44,904 nucleotides of DNA from Peptococcaceae bacterium UBA7185 (GTDB taxonomy: Bacteria > Bacillota > Peptococcia > Peptococcales > Peptococcaceae): NCBI GenBank assembly GCA_002491065.1, contig DKVF01000008.1, positions 1 through 44,904 of the forward strand. Direction: 5' to 3'. Under the pieces are notes generated by a model. The model saw only the letters and a program-made list of their open reading frames with translations. It searched no databases and was not told where the DNA came from. Shown here in pieces: positions 22,274 to 29,758 of the stretch. How positions within the stretch are numbered: the stretch's first letter is position 1; each line of letters begins with the position of its first letter. The position numbers and the translations under genes are program-made.

Positions 22274-22711
22274 TTACGAGCTATACACAATCTGACTTTC
22301 TGACTGGCTGCCTTCCCATACTGTCATGGTTGCTTTCAGACGGTAGGTATTCCCTTGTGTGATTGTATAGGTTTCCTTCACTCTCGCGCTGTAGCTATCT
22401 TCTGTGACGGTCCAGATTTTTACCGGAATCCAACTGCTGCCGTTTTTCACCTGCAACTCTGCAATAATTTTTGCTTTTGTAGCAGTATTGACATTTCCTG
22501 AAACATAGCAGTCCACAATTGCTGTCGTTCCTTGCACATTCAAATCACATTCCCAATCCTCAATATACTGCATATGTGGCGCGATTCCTGTTTCCGGCTG
22601 ACAGATTACAGGGATTGCGGCAGTTTCCGCCCAGGAAACTGCCGGTGTTAACGTTAGCACCGTCGCGCCCAGACAGATTGTAGCGAGTACTTCTTTTGTT
22701 TTTTTCTGCAT
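22274..22711 (-). CDS. small secreted protein, possibly DUF6147-like
   Basis: This 145-residue protein has a signal peptide ending SWA (about residue 28). The mature domain has a beta-sandwich-like pattern (KIIAELQVKNGSSWIPVKIW; TYTITQGNTYRLKATMTVW) that resembles small secreted Clostridial proteins of the DUF6147 type; that match is tentative. The start is at the ATG at 22711, eight bases after AAGGGGGG; the upstream GTG overlaps the ribosome site. Its promoter region shares a 32-base element with the ECF sigma operon, so it is a probable target of that sigma factor. Confidence 0.65.
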   Translation of the reverse strand: MQKKTKEVLATICLGATVLTLTPAVSWAETAAIPVICQPETGIAPHMQYIEDWECDLNVQGTTAIVDCYVSGNVNTATKAKIIAELQVKNGSSWIPVKIWTVTEDSYSARVKETYTITQGNTYRLKATMTVWEGSQSESQIVYSS

Positions 22712-22736
22712 ATTTTTCACCCCCCTTCTATTACTC

Positions 22737-22768
22737 TATATCAAAATAAAAGGGCGATTTCGGACAAA
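22737..22768 (-). promoter_or_regulatory. ECF-type promoter element, copy 1
   Basis: On the minus strand TTTGTCCGAAATCG, a short variable stretch and TTTATTTTGATATA stand 26 bases before the 22274-22711 start codon. It is 29/32 identical to the element before the ECF sigma gene at 24114-24145. Long A/T tracts lie just upstream of both. Confidence 0.65.
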
Positions 22769-22805
22769 TTTTGCAAAAATTTTTTATTTTTTTCTAATTT
22801 TTTTC

Positions 22806-22846
22806 AAAAAAAGATTGTCAGCCTCCTTTTCAGATAACTGACAATT
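22806..22846 (-). terminator. terminator of the ECF sigma/anti-sigma operon
   Basis: AATTGTCAG...CTGACAATC on the minus strand is followed by seven T. It stands a few bases past the stop of the 22852-23553 gene. Confidence 0.85.
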
Positions 22847-22851
22847 CGTTT

Positions 22852-23553
22852 TTAGTACTTGAGAACAAGACTTTCCAGTATTTTTTCTAATTCCTCCTGC
22901 CCCAAATTACATTTTCCAAAAATATGATAGGAGTCATACAGCCAGATATAGGAAATTCGATCTTCTTTGTAGATCAACTCCAGCGTTGCGCCACGAAACA
23001 GCTTTGTTTCTATATTGGCATTCTCCGTATCTACCCCAAATGTAAATCTATCGTTTTCTGTTACAATTCTTTGGTCCAAGATAAAATATTGCATCCCATT
23101 GCGGTATAAGAGGTGCATTTCGCTCTCATCTTCATATTTTTCTGCCAGCTCCATCCCCTCCGGCAAATAGCCGATTTCCAGCGGAACAAAGGCTGTGTCT
23201 TCCGACACGGTGGAGTGATAGCGGTATTCGGTGTATTCGGTCACAACATATCGCACCGCTTCCATCAGCTTGGCGCAGCCGGCCTGTACCGCTTCCGGCG
23301 CGGCAAGGCAGGTCAAAAGGAAGCAAATGAGAGCGGCAGCAGCGCCTCGCCGAGCATAATAGGGCCAGCCCAGATGAACTGCATAGGGCGTAATTTCTCC
23401 GCGCTCCACTCTGCCCAGCAGCTTCTCCATCTCCTGCTCAAACTGCCGGGAAAAGCAATGCCGGGGACAGGTATCCTTATCAGGCAGGGAAGCCAGCTCC
23501 ATGGCATCAGCCAGCACTGCCGCCCGACGCAGTGTTTCTTCCGTCAGCTTCAT
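22852..23553 (-). CDS. probable anti-sigma factor with DUF4367-like domain
   Basis: This 233-residue protein has a cytoplasmic N-terminal part (1-65), a single transmembrane helix (about 68-90, GAAAALICFLLTCLAAPEAV) and an outer domain of the DUF4367 kind (about 118-233; FVPLEIGYLPEGMELAEKYEDES; final KILESLVLKY). Proteins of this design sit directly after ECF sigma genes and hold the sigma factor inactive until an envelope signal arrives. It starts three bases after the sigma gene stop with GGAGGAGG upstream. No zinc-binding ZAS motif is evident. Confidence 0.8.
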   Translation of the reverse strand: MKLTEETLRRAAVLADAMELASLPDKDTCPRHCFSRQFEQEMEKLLGRVERGEITPYAVHLGWPYYARRGAAAALICFLLTCLAAPEAVQAGCAKLMEAVRYVVTEYTEYRYHSTVSEDTAFVPLEIGYLPEGMELAEKYEDESEMHLLYRNGMQYFILDQRIVTENDRFTFGVDTENANIETKLFRGATLELIYKEDRISYIWLYDSYHIFGKCNLGQEELEKILESLVLKY

Positions 23554-23556
23554 CTC

Positions 23557-24087
23557 TTACACCTCCTCCAATTGCTTCGCCAGCTGTTTTTTCCCTCTGG
23601 CCAGCAGTTTCTCCACTTTGGCCACACTGCAATCCAGTATAGCGGCAATCTCCCGATTGTTATAGCCCTGGGAATATTTCAGCACGATGGCCTGTCGGTA
23701 AGGCAGCGGCAATTCCAATATGGCCTCGGCAATCATCCTGTCTGATTCCTCGCTGGTATAAACCATAGACTCCACATCCTCCATCCTCACGGTACGATTG
23801 TATTCCTTCTGCGCTTTATGATACAGATTGATGGCTGTGCGCTCTGCGATAGTCACCATCAGCCGCTTTGTGCGCGCAGACGCTACTTCTCCTACCATGC
23901 TCATATTTTTTGCTGCATGCAGAAAGCTGATATTGACCGCGTCTTCCGCCAGTTGCACATCATGCAGCCGTTTGTGTGCACAATAAAACATCAAATCCTT
24001 GTACTGCCAATATAATCGCTCAAATTTTTCTTTTTCTGAGACATCCTCAATCAACGCAAGACATACCGTCAGGATTCTCAATCCCAT
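23557..24087 (-). CDS. ECF-type RNA polymerase sigma factor
   Basis: This 176-residue protein has a region 2 (FERLYWQYKDLMFYCAHKRLHDVQLAEDAVNISFLHAAKN in outline) and a region 4 helix-turn-helix (LPLPYRQAIVLKYSQGYNNREIAAILDCSVAKVEKLLARGKKQL). It should direct RNA polymerase to a small set of promoters after release from the adjacent membrane anti-sigma protein. Start choice is uncertain: the ATG at 24087 is only two bases from GAGAGG but twelve from AAAGGA, and a TTG six bases later fits GAGAGGTGA better. Its own promoter element recurs before a secreted-protein gene, suggesting autoregulation. Confidence 0.88.
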   Translation of the reverse strand: MGLRILTVCLALIEDVSEKEKFERLYWQYKDLMFYCAHKRLHDVQLAEDAVNISFLHAAKNMSMVGEVASARTKRLMVTIAERTAINLYHKAQKEYNRTVRMEDVESMVYTSEESDRMIAEAILELPLPYRQAIVLKYSQGYNNREIAAILDCSVAKVEKLLARGKKQLAKQLEEV

Positions 24088-24113
24088 CACCTCTCAAATT
24101 CCTTTCATAACAT

Positions 24114-24145
24114 TATATCAAAATAAATCGACGATTTCGGACAAA
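24114..24145 (-). promoter_or_regulatory. ECF-type promoter element, copy 2
   Basis: This is the same 32-base element as at 22737-22768, here 26 bases before the sigma factor start codon. It ends in TGATATAATG, which also looks like an extended -10 for the housekeeping sigma factor, so basal and autoregulated transcription may both start here. Confidence 0.65.
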
Positions 24146-24179
24146 GTTTTTAAAAAAATTTTTTCTTGCTTTTTTATAT

Positions 24180-24660
24180 TTTTTTTGCTACCCATTGGCG
24201 TGTTACTTTGGCAAGGCCTTCAGCGCAGAAATACGCGCTAGTAAGTAACCAAAGGCCAAACGGGGGGTTTCGAGACGGTACGCTTTTCTGGTGCCGTCCC
24301 CCCGTGCCCCCTAAACGACCCCTGCGGGGAGCTAAAACACAAAACTGTAGCAAGTGCTCTATGCCGCAAAATTCCTCGCTGCCGCCTTATGGGTTTCATT
24401 CTCCCCGCTATCTTTGCCCAACATTCCGACTTGCGCCCCACCAGAAAAGCGTGGGGTGTGGAGAAATCTGCAGGATGTCTGCAAAGCCGGACGAAGTCCA
24501 GAGCGATGCAGACAGACAAAGATTTGTCCAGAACCACGGAGGAATAGGGCAAAGGATAGCAAAAAAATGCGAAGGGGTAGCAAAAAGCGCAAAAAATCTT
24601 CCCTTTCCCCATAAAAAAATGCCCCGTCCCTTTCTGGCAAAGGTTAACAAGGCAATGCTT
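24180..24660. other. GC-rich noncoding patch with several hairpins
   Basis: There is no supportable gene in this interval; frames on both strands lack ribosome sites and have low-complexity translations. Base composition is clearly richer in G and C than the flanks. Visible hairpins include GACGGTAC...GTGCCGTC inside a GGGGGG/CCCCCC pair (about 24265-24302), CCCC-TGCG-GGGG (about 24319-24330) and GCCCCAC...GTGGGG (about 24434-24457). It may be a structured RNA, a repeat shared among genomes, or a relic of transfer. It lies between the sigma operon promoter and parS site 2. Confidence 0.45.
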
Positions 24661-24725
24661 TATTTCTTTTTCTTCTTTCTTTTCATCTACAGTGGTAAAA
24701 CGGCTTCTGCATTGGTTTTTCAAAT

Positions 24726-24741
24726 TGTTTCACGTGAAACA
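24726..24741. promoter_or_regulatory. parS: parS centromere site 2 (ParB/Spo0J binding)
   Basis: This is a second perfect TGTTTCACGTGAAACA palindrome, with symmetry continued three bases further on each side (AAT/ATT). It lies intergenically, 33 bases past the gltX stop codon. Confidence 0.95.
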
Positions 24742-24774
24742 ATTGCAATTTTTATACCTTAAATTTCAACGACG

Positions 24775-26424
24775 TTAGTTCAATGCGGCAATGGCATTGT
24801 TTACCCGTCTTGCAACTTCTTCCACACCTAAAATCTGCTGTACTTCCCACAGGTCAGGGGAATTGGTGCGGCCGGTCAGAGCAATTCGGATGACGCCGCT
24901 GACATGGCCCACATGTCCTTTATACTGGTCTGGATTTTTCTTGAAATCTTTCGGCTTTGCGGCATAGCCCAATTCCTGTGCCAGAAGCCGTACCTTGCCA
25001 AACCAGGCGTCATTGTCATCCTCATAGGCATAGCCCTGCAGGTATTCGCGCAGAATGGTCACACAATCTTCTTTGGATACCTCCGCAGGATAGGAATCGG
25101 TAATCTCAAAGGTTTCCGGGAAAATATAGGCGCTGAATTTGGCAATCTGCGCACCGTACACCAAATCCTTGCGAGGTTTGTTCCCGGAGCGGCCAATATC
25201 AAAGGCTTTTTTCGCCATATCCGCATGGTCTGTCAAAATCTGCGCATAAGCGGTATCGTATTCTTTGGCCCAGGACAACACAAATTCATAAATTTCTTCC
25301 GCAGTCAGCTGCAAGAAAATTGTCTGGGAAATATCGTTTAGCTTTTCCAAGTCAAATAACGCGCCGCTGCGTCCCATTTTGTCTACGGTAAATTCAAATT
25401 CACTGTCTGCTGCAGTAGGATGTTCCAAACGCCATTCTTCATAGTTGGAATTCAAAATGGTGAGCAGATATTCCTTCACGGCCAGCGGGTGATAGCCCAG
25501 GCTGCGATAATAGTTCAGGCCCAGCTCCGGGTCCTTCCGTTTGGAAAGCTTTCTTCTGCCTTCGCCTTCTTTTTTCATCAGATGGGCGGTGTGACAGTAC
25601 AATGGATGTTCCCAGCCCATCGCTGCAAACAAGGCCAAATGCATGGGCAGCGTGGAGAGCCATTCTTCACCGCGCAGCAAATGGGTCGTGCCCATCAGAT
25701 GGTCATCCACCACATGGGCAAAATGATAAGTCGGCAGCCCTGTCGCTTTCAAGACCACAAAATCCATATTGTTGGCTGGCAGTACCAACGGGCCGCGAAT
25801 ACCGTCCACCAATCCGACTGTTTCGCCGTCCTGCACCATAGCCTTAAAGCGCAGAACCCATGGTTTTCCCTCTGCCAGATTTTTTTCAATCTGCTCCATG
25901 GTCAAAAACCGGTCTCTGGCCCATCTTCCATAATAACCGGTCTGCTCCTTCTGCGCTTCCTGCTGATTACGAATCTCTGCCAAATCTTCTTCTGTGCAGA
26001 AGCAGGGATAGGCCAGGCCTTTTTTCACCAGTTCTCTGGCATATACCTGATAGAGCTCTTTGCGCGCGCTCTGGCGGTAGGGCCCATAGGCTCCCTTTTC
26101 CCCATCAATCAATGCGCCCTCGTCAAAATCCACGCCAAAATATTTTAAGCCATTGATAATTTCTTCTACCGCCCCGGGAACCTCCCGTTTTTCATCGGTG
26201 TCCTCGATGCGCAGATAAAATACGCCGCCGCTCTGGTTGGCCAGCTTCATATCTGCATATGCGCCATACAAATTGCCTAGATGAATAAACCCTGTAGGAC
26301 TGGGCGCCAGTCTGGTCACCATAGCGCCGGGAGCCAATTGACGCTGGGGATACTTCGCCTCTATGTCATCTACTGTCAAACTCAGATTTGGGAATAAAAT
26401 TTCTGCTAATTTCAGATTGTCCAC
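24775..26424 (-). CDS. gltX: glutamyl-tRNA synthetase
   Basis: This 549-residue class I synthetase charges tRNA-Glu. In bacteria with GatCAB it usually also mischarges tRNA-Gln with glutamate for later amidation. The HIGH-equivalent is in PSPTGFIHLGN (residues 41-51) and the KMSKS-equivalent is KLSKR (292-296). RIEDTD at 72-77 is typical of GluRS/GlnRS. It is about 60 residues longer than the common bacterial form, with an extended N-terminus and C-terminal part, as in a known Clostridial variant. It directly follows tRNA-Glu, separated by a terminator hairpin, so expression probably depends on partial read-through from the tRNA promoter. parS site 2 lies just after it. Confidence 0.95.
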   Translation of the reverse strand: MDNLKLAEILFPNLSLTVDDIEAKYPQRQLAPGAMVTRLAPSPTGFIHLGNLYGAYADMKLANQSGGVFYLRIEDTDEKREVPGAVEEIINGLKYFGVDFDEGALIDGEKGAYGPYRQSARKELYQVYARELVKKGLAYPCFCTEEDLAEIRNQQEAQKEQTGYYGRWARDRFLTMEQIEKNLAEGKPWVLRFKAMVQDGETVGLVDGIRGPLVLPANNMDFVVLKATGLPTYHFAHVVDDHLMGTTHLLRGEEWLSTLPMHLALFAAMGWEHPLYCHTAHLMKKEGEGRRKLSKRKDPELGLNYYRSLGYHPLAVKEYLLTILNSNYEEWRLEHPTAADSEFEFTVDKMGRSGALFDLEKLNDISQTIFLQLTAEEIYEFVLSWAKEYDTAYAQILTDHADMAKKAFDIGRSGNKPRKDLVYGAQIAKFSAYIFPETFEITDSYPAEVSKEDCVTILREYLQGYAYEDDNDAWFGKVRLLAQELGYAAKPKDFKKNPDQYKGHVGHVSGVIRIALTGRTNSPDLWEVQQILGVEEVARRVNNAIAALN

Positions 26425-26454
26425 ACTATTCTCTCCTTTGAAGCATTTTAAGCC

Positions 26455-26488
26455 ATAAATAAAACGAACGCATACCTACGTTCGTTTA
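26455..26488 (-). terminator. terminator between tRNA-Glu and gltX
   Basis: AAACGAACG...CGTTCGTTT on the minus strand is followed by TATTT. It lies immediately past the tRNA 3' end and before the gltX start, so it may set the ratio of tRNA to gltX mRNA. Confidence 0.75.
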
Positions 26489-26491
26489 AAA

Positions 26492-26563
26492 TAGCTCGTA
26501 GGGGAATTGAACCCCTGATTCCACCGTGAGAGGGTGGCGTCTTAACCACTTGACCAACGAGCC
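26492..26563 (-). tRNA. tRNA-Glu (anticodon CTC)
   Basis: This 72-base cloverleaf begins GGCTCGT and ends ACGAGCT plus discriminator A. The anticodon stem CCACC/GGTGG encloses loop CTCTCAC, anticodon CTC, reading GAG. The T arm GGGGTTCAATTCCCC is canonical. The 3' CCA is not encoded. Confidence 0.95.
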
Positions 26564-26586
26564 GTATCCATTTGATGTCGTATAAT

Positions 26587-26615
26587 ATTATAGAGCTTTT
26601 ATCTCCATTAATCAA
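26587..26615 (-). promoter_or_regulatory. promoter of tRNA-Glu and gltX
   Basis: TTGATT (26615-26610), an exact 17-base spacer and TATAAT (26592-26587) read on the minus strand, about 24 bases before the tRNA. Confidence 0.88.
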
Positions 26616-26720
26616 GTCATTTCGCAAAAGAATTTTTCCTGCAACCATAATTTTTATTAATTCGGTGTCTTATGGGCAATCTTTCATCACTTGCCATCGC
26701 TTTTTTGCATTTTTGCGGCG

Positions 26721-26774
26721 AAAAAAGCAACAGGACTGGTTATCTCAGCAGACGAGATACACCAATTCTGTTGC
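26721..26774 (-). terminator. terminator of the asnS-yajQ-ccpN-like operon
   Basis: GCAACAG (outer) and GGT-TATCTC/GAGATA-ACC (inner) form a long stem on the minus strand, followed by TTTTTT. It lies about 100 bases past the stop at 26873. With the tRNA promoter it accounts for the 26564-26872 gap. Confidence 0.85.
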
Positions 26775-26872
26775 CGTTAAGTTCTTTATTTTCTAAAAAT
26801 ATTTTTATCAGCCTAAATTTAAGCTAAAAGCCTTTTTCCGCAGCTATGTATTCCTGAAAGGATGGGCGCCTG

Positions 26873-27499
26873 CTACTCGCCCTGTCCCAAGCTCACAAAA
26901 GCCTTGGCAATATTGGTTTTGGTCACGCGGCCCACTACCTGCAGCTGGCCGTTTTCCCGATCCCGCACCACCGGCATACCATCAATCTGTCGGTCAATCA
27001 TGCGTTTGGCTACTTCCCAAAGACTCTCGTCTTCATAAGCCACTACAATATTGGGCATCCGTGTCATGATCACACCGATGGGCAGCTGATTGATATCGGC
27101 TTTCCCGATGGCAATCTTGAGCATATCCTTGCGGGAACTGATTCCCTCCAGCTCCTGCGCCTCATTCACCACAAAAATGGTACCTACATCTTCTACAAAA
27201 ATGCGCACAATACAATCATACACAGATGTGGACTCGCTGACCATCACCGGCTGAGACTGATAATCGCTTACTTTCAGATCCCGCATACGCTCATACATAC
27301 TAAAAGGATTTTGTTCACCTTTATAATAATAGCCCACACGGGGTCTTGCCTCTAACAGGCCAATCTGCGTGAGGAAAGCCAAATCGGGACGTAGAGAAGC
27401 CCGGGTCAGATTCAGCTTTTCCGCCACCCGCTCCCCTGTGATGGGACCGTTTTCCTTTACAATTTCTATAATTTTTTCCTGTCGCTCGTTGAGTTGCAT
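26873..27499 (-). CDS. CcpN-like regulator (HTH plus two CBS domains)
   Basis: This 208-residue protein has an N-terminal winged helix (about residues 5-60; RQEKIIEIVKENGPITGERVAEKLNLTRASLRPDLAFL) and two CBS motifs (about 75-130 and 140-200). This is the architecture of CcpN/YqzB, a catabolite-linked repressor of gluconeogenic genes whose activity responds to adenine nucleotides. Whether the target genes are the same here cannot be told. The start is placed at the ATG at 27499, six bases after GGAGGTG; a GTG further upstream lies within that site. It follows yajQ by 14 bases and ends the operon. Confidence 0.87.
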   Translation of the reverse strand: MQLNERQEKIIEIVKENGPITGERVAEKLNLTRASLRPDLAFLTQIGLLEARPRVGYYYKGEQNPFSMYERMRDLKVSDYQSQPVMVSESTSVYDCIVRIFVEDVGTIFVVNEAQELEGISSRKDMLKIAIGKADINQLPIGVIMTRMPNIVVAYEDESLWEVAKRMIDRQIDGMPVVRDRENGQLQVVGRVTKTNIAKAFVSLGQGE

Positions 27500-27513
27500 G
27501 GCGTTCACCTCCA

Positions 27514-28011
27514 CTAAGACCGGAAATTACTAAACTGTAGTTCTACACCATAATCCTGACTTTTCAAAAATGCAATCACAGCCTGCAAATCGTCAATCTT
27601 TTTCCCGCTGACGCGTACCTGATCATCCTGCAGCTGCGCCTGTACCTTTACTTTTAGATTCTTAATATCTTTAGTAATCTTTTTGGCCACATCCGCTTCA
27701 ATTCCCTGCTTCACGCGAATACTCTGGCGCACCATACCGCCTGCGGCCGGCTCCACTTTGCCATATTCCAGATTTTTAATCGCAACGCCCCGTTTGATAA
27801 ATTTGCTCTGCAGGATATCCACAATATTGCGCATACGGGTATCGTCCTCTGTAACAATTTTGATGGCATTGCCGTTTTCAATCTCCACGACGCTCTTACT
27901 GCCTTTGAAGTCAAAACGCTGGGTAATTTCTTTTACTGTCTGATTCACTGCGTTGCTTACTTCCTGCATATCCACCTCAGACACCACATCAAAACTCGGT
28001 TCCTTTGCCAT
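27514..28011 (-). CDS. YajQ family nucleotide-binding protein (UPF0234)
   Basis: This 165-residue protein matches the YajQ/UPF0234 family along its whole length: the conserved N-terminus PSFDVVSEVDMQEV, FDFKGSKSVVEIE, and the C-terminal RVSGKKIDDLQAVIAFLK. YajQ members bind nucleotides, and some bind cyclic di-GMP; the cellular role in Bacillota is unsettled. It is cytosolic and has two ferredoxin-like repeats. It lies 60 bases after asnS and 14 before the CcpN-like gene, so it is probably co-transcribed. Confidence 0.93.
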   Translation of the reverse strand: MAKEPSFDVVSEVDMQEVSNAVNQTVKEITQRFDFKGSKSVVEIENGNAIKIVTEDDTRMRNIVDILQSKFIKRGVAIKNLEYGKVEPAAGGMVRQSIRVKQGIEADVAKKITKDIKNLKVKVQAQLQDDQVRVSGKKIDDLQAVIAFLKSQDYGVELQFSNFRS

Positions 28012-28071
28012 AAGTCGTATCCTCCCTGTGTTTTTTTCGTGATATATTTTGTATTTTATTTTTTAATTATG

Positions 28072-29457
28072 TTAGAATTCTGCACTGCGCACAACCCGTG
28101 GAAATGCAATGACATCGCGAATATTGGCCATTCCGCTCAAATACATCACCAGCCGCTCAAAGCCCAGCCCAAAGCCGGCATGTCGAGTACCGCCATATTT
28201 GCGCAAATCCAAATACCACCAGTAATCTTCTTTTTTCAGCTGCAATTCTTCCATGCGCTGCTCCAGCACATCGAGCCGTTCTTCTCTCTGACTGCCGCCA
28301 ATAATTTCTCCAATGCCGGGAACCAAAAGGTCCATCGCTGCCACCGTTTTGCCGTCGTCATTGATACGCATATAAAAGGCCTTGATTTCTTTCGGGTAGT
28401 CTGTCACAAACACCGGCTTTTTAAAATATTGTTCTGTCAAATAGCGTTCGTGCTCCGTCTGCAGATCAATCCCCCAGGAAACGGGGTAGGTGAACGCTGC
28501 ATCGGCTTTTTCCAAAATTGCAATGGCTTCTGTATAGGTCACGCAGGCAAAATCTGAATGCAGAATATGCTCCAACCGTTCCAGCAGCCCTTTATCTACA
28601 TATTGATTGAAAAACGCCATTTCCTCCGGCAGTCGCTCCAGCGCCGCCTGAATCAGATATTTCATCAGGTCTTCCGCTAAAGCCATATCCTGCGCCAAAT
28701 CAGCAAAAGCAATTTCTGGCTCCAGCATCCAGAACTCCGCGGCATGACGGGCAGTATTAGAGTTCTCCGCCCGAAAAGTCGGTCCAAAGGTATACACATT
28801 GCGAAAAGCCATGGCAAAGGTTTCCGCATTCAACTGACCGCTCACTGTCAAGTTTGCCGCTTTGCCGAAAAAATCCTGGCTATAATCTACATTGCCCGCT
28901 TCGTCAAAAGGCACCTGCTGCAGATTCAGCGTGGTCAGCTGGAACATCTCTCCCGCTCCTTCACAATCGCTGGCGGTGATGATGGGCGTGTTTACATAGA
29001 CAAAGCCCCGTTCCTGAAAGTATTGATGAATGGCGTAAGCCAATACCGAGCGCAGGCGAAAGACTGCGGAAAAGGTATTGGTGCGCGGCCGCAGATGGGC
29101 AATGGTACGCAGATATTCAAAGCTATGGCGTTTTTTCTGCAGCGGATAGTCAGAAGGGCAGCTACCCTCCACTGCAATCTCTATGGCTTTTAATTCAAAT
29201 GCCTGACCGCTGCCCGGCGATGCCGTCAAACGGCCCTGTACGATGAGCGCAGTCCCTACGCCCAATTTGGCAATCTCCTCAAAGTTGCCCAGGTCCTCTT
29301 CAAACACAATTTGCAGATTTTGAAAAAAACTTCCGTCGTTCAACTCAATAAAACCGAATTTTTTAGAAACACGAATGTTGCGCACCCATCCCGCAACTTC
29401 CAATTCCTGCTCCAAAAACTGCTCTGGCGTACGAAAAATCTGTTTTAGCTCTGTCAT
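28072..29457 (-). CDS. asnS: asparaginyl-tRNA synthetase
   Basis: This 461-residue class IIb synthetase has an N-terminal OB-fold anticodon-binding domain (about residues 15-100; VAGWVRNIRVSKKFGFIELNDGS) and a catalytic domain. Motif 2 is visible in TFGPTFRAENSNTARHAAEFWMLEPE and motif 3 in GFGLGFERLVMYLSGMANIRDV. Asn-specific features distinguish it from AspRS. The start is placed at the ATG at 29457, with TGGAGG upstream; the longer frame lacks a ribosome site. It has its own promoter and a short leader without a T-box. Confidence 0.96.
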   Translation of the reverse strand: MTELKQIFRTPEQFLEQELEVAGWVRNIRVSKKFGFIELNDGSFFQNLQIVFEEDLGNFEEIAKLGVGTALIVQGRLTASPGSGQAFELKAIEIAVEGSCPSDYPLQKKRHSFEYLRTIAHLRPRTNTFSAVFRLRSVLAYAIHQYFQERGFVYVNTPIITASDCEGAGEMFQLTTLNLQQVPFDEAGNVDYSQDFFGKAANLTVSGQLNAETFAMAFRNVYTFGPTFRAENSNTARHAAEFWMLEPEIAFADLAQDMALAEDLMKYLIQAALERLPEEMAFFNQYVDKGLLERLEHILHSDFACVTYTEAIAILEKADAAFTYPVSWGIDLQTEHERYLTEQYFKKPVFVTDYPKEIKAFYMRINDDGKTVAAMDLLVPGIGEIIGGSQREERLDVLEQRMEELQLKKEDYWWYLDLRKYGGTRHAGFGLGFERLVMYLSGMANIRDVIAFPRVVRSAEF

Positions 29458-29526
29458 GGCTCGTAACCTCCAGTAAAAACAATCTATTTCTCTAAGCAAT
29501 CAGCTTATATTCTACACATTATTTAT

Positions 29527-29556
29527 ATTTTACGCTATTTTTATCCTGACTGTCAA
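29527..29556 (-). promoter_or_regulatory. promoter of asnS
   Basis: TTGACA (29556-29551), an 18-base spacer and TAAAAT (29532-29527) read on the minus strand. Together with the gatB terminator it accounts for the noncoding stretch 29458-29758. Confidence 0.8.
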
Positions 29557-29659
29557 ACGATTGTGCGTCTTTTTTCGTAAAAAGGCTGTTTATTTTATAA
29601 ATAATCCTTATTTTAGGATGTCATAAAGCGTCGTAATTTTATCTTGCGGCCTTTTGGCA

Positions 29660-29698
29660 AACTAAAAACGCCTATCCCACTCTGTGAATAGACGTTTT
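29660..29698 (-). terminator. terminator of the pcrA-ligA-gatCAB operon
   Basis: AAAACGTCTAT...ATAGGCGTTTT on the minus strand is followed by TAGTTTG. It stands about 60 bases after the gatB stop. Confidence 0.75.
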
Positions 29699-29758
29699 CG
29701 TTCTGTTTTTATGTCATTCCGGCAATCTCATATCAATCAGGATTTCCAGAAAAAATCA

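Noticed and set aside
24166..24762. Open frames on both strands through the GC-rich patch (up to about 200 codons)
   Set aside because: No ribosome site, low-complexity translations on both strands, and overlap with the parS site; composition rather than coding explains the open frames.
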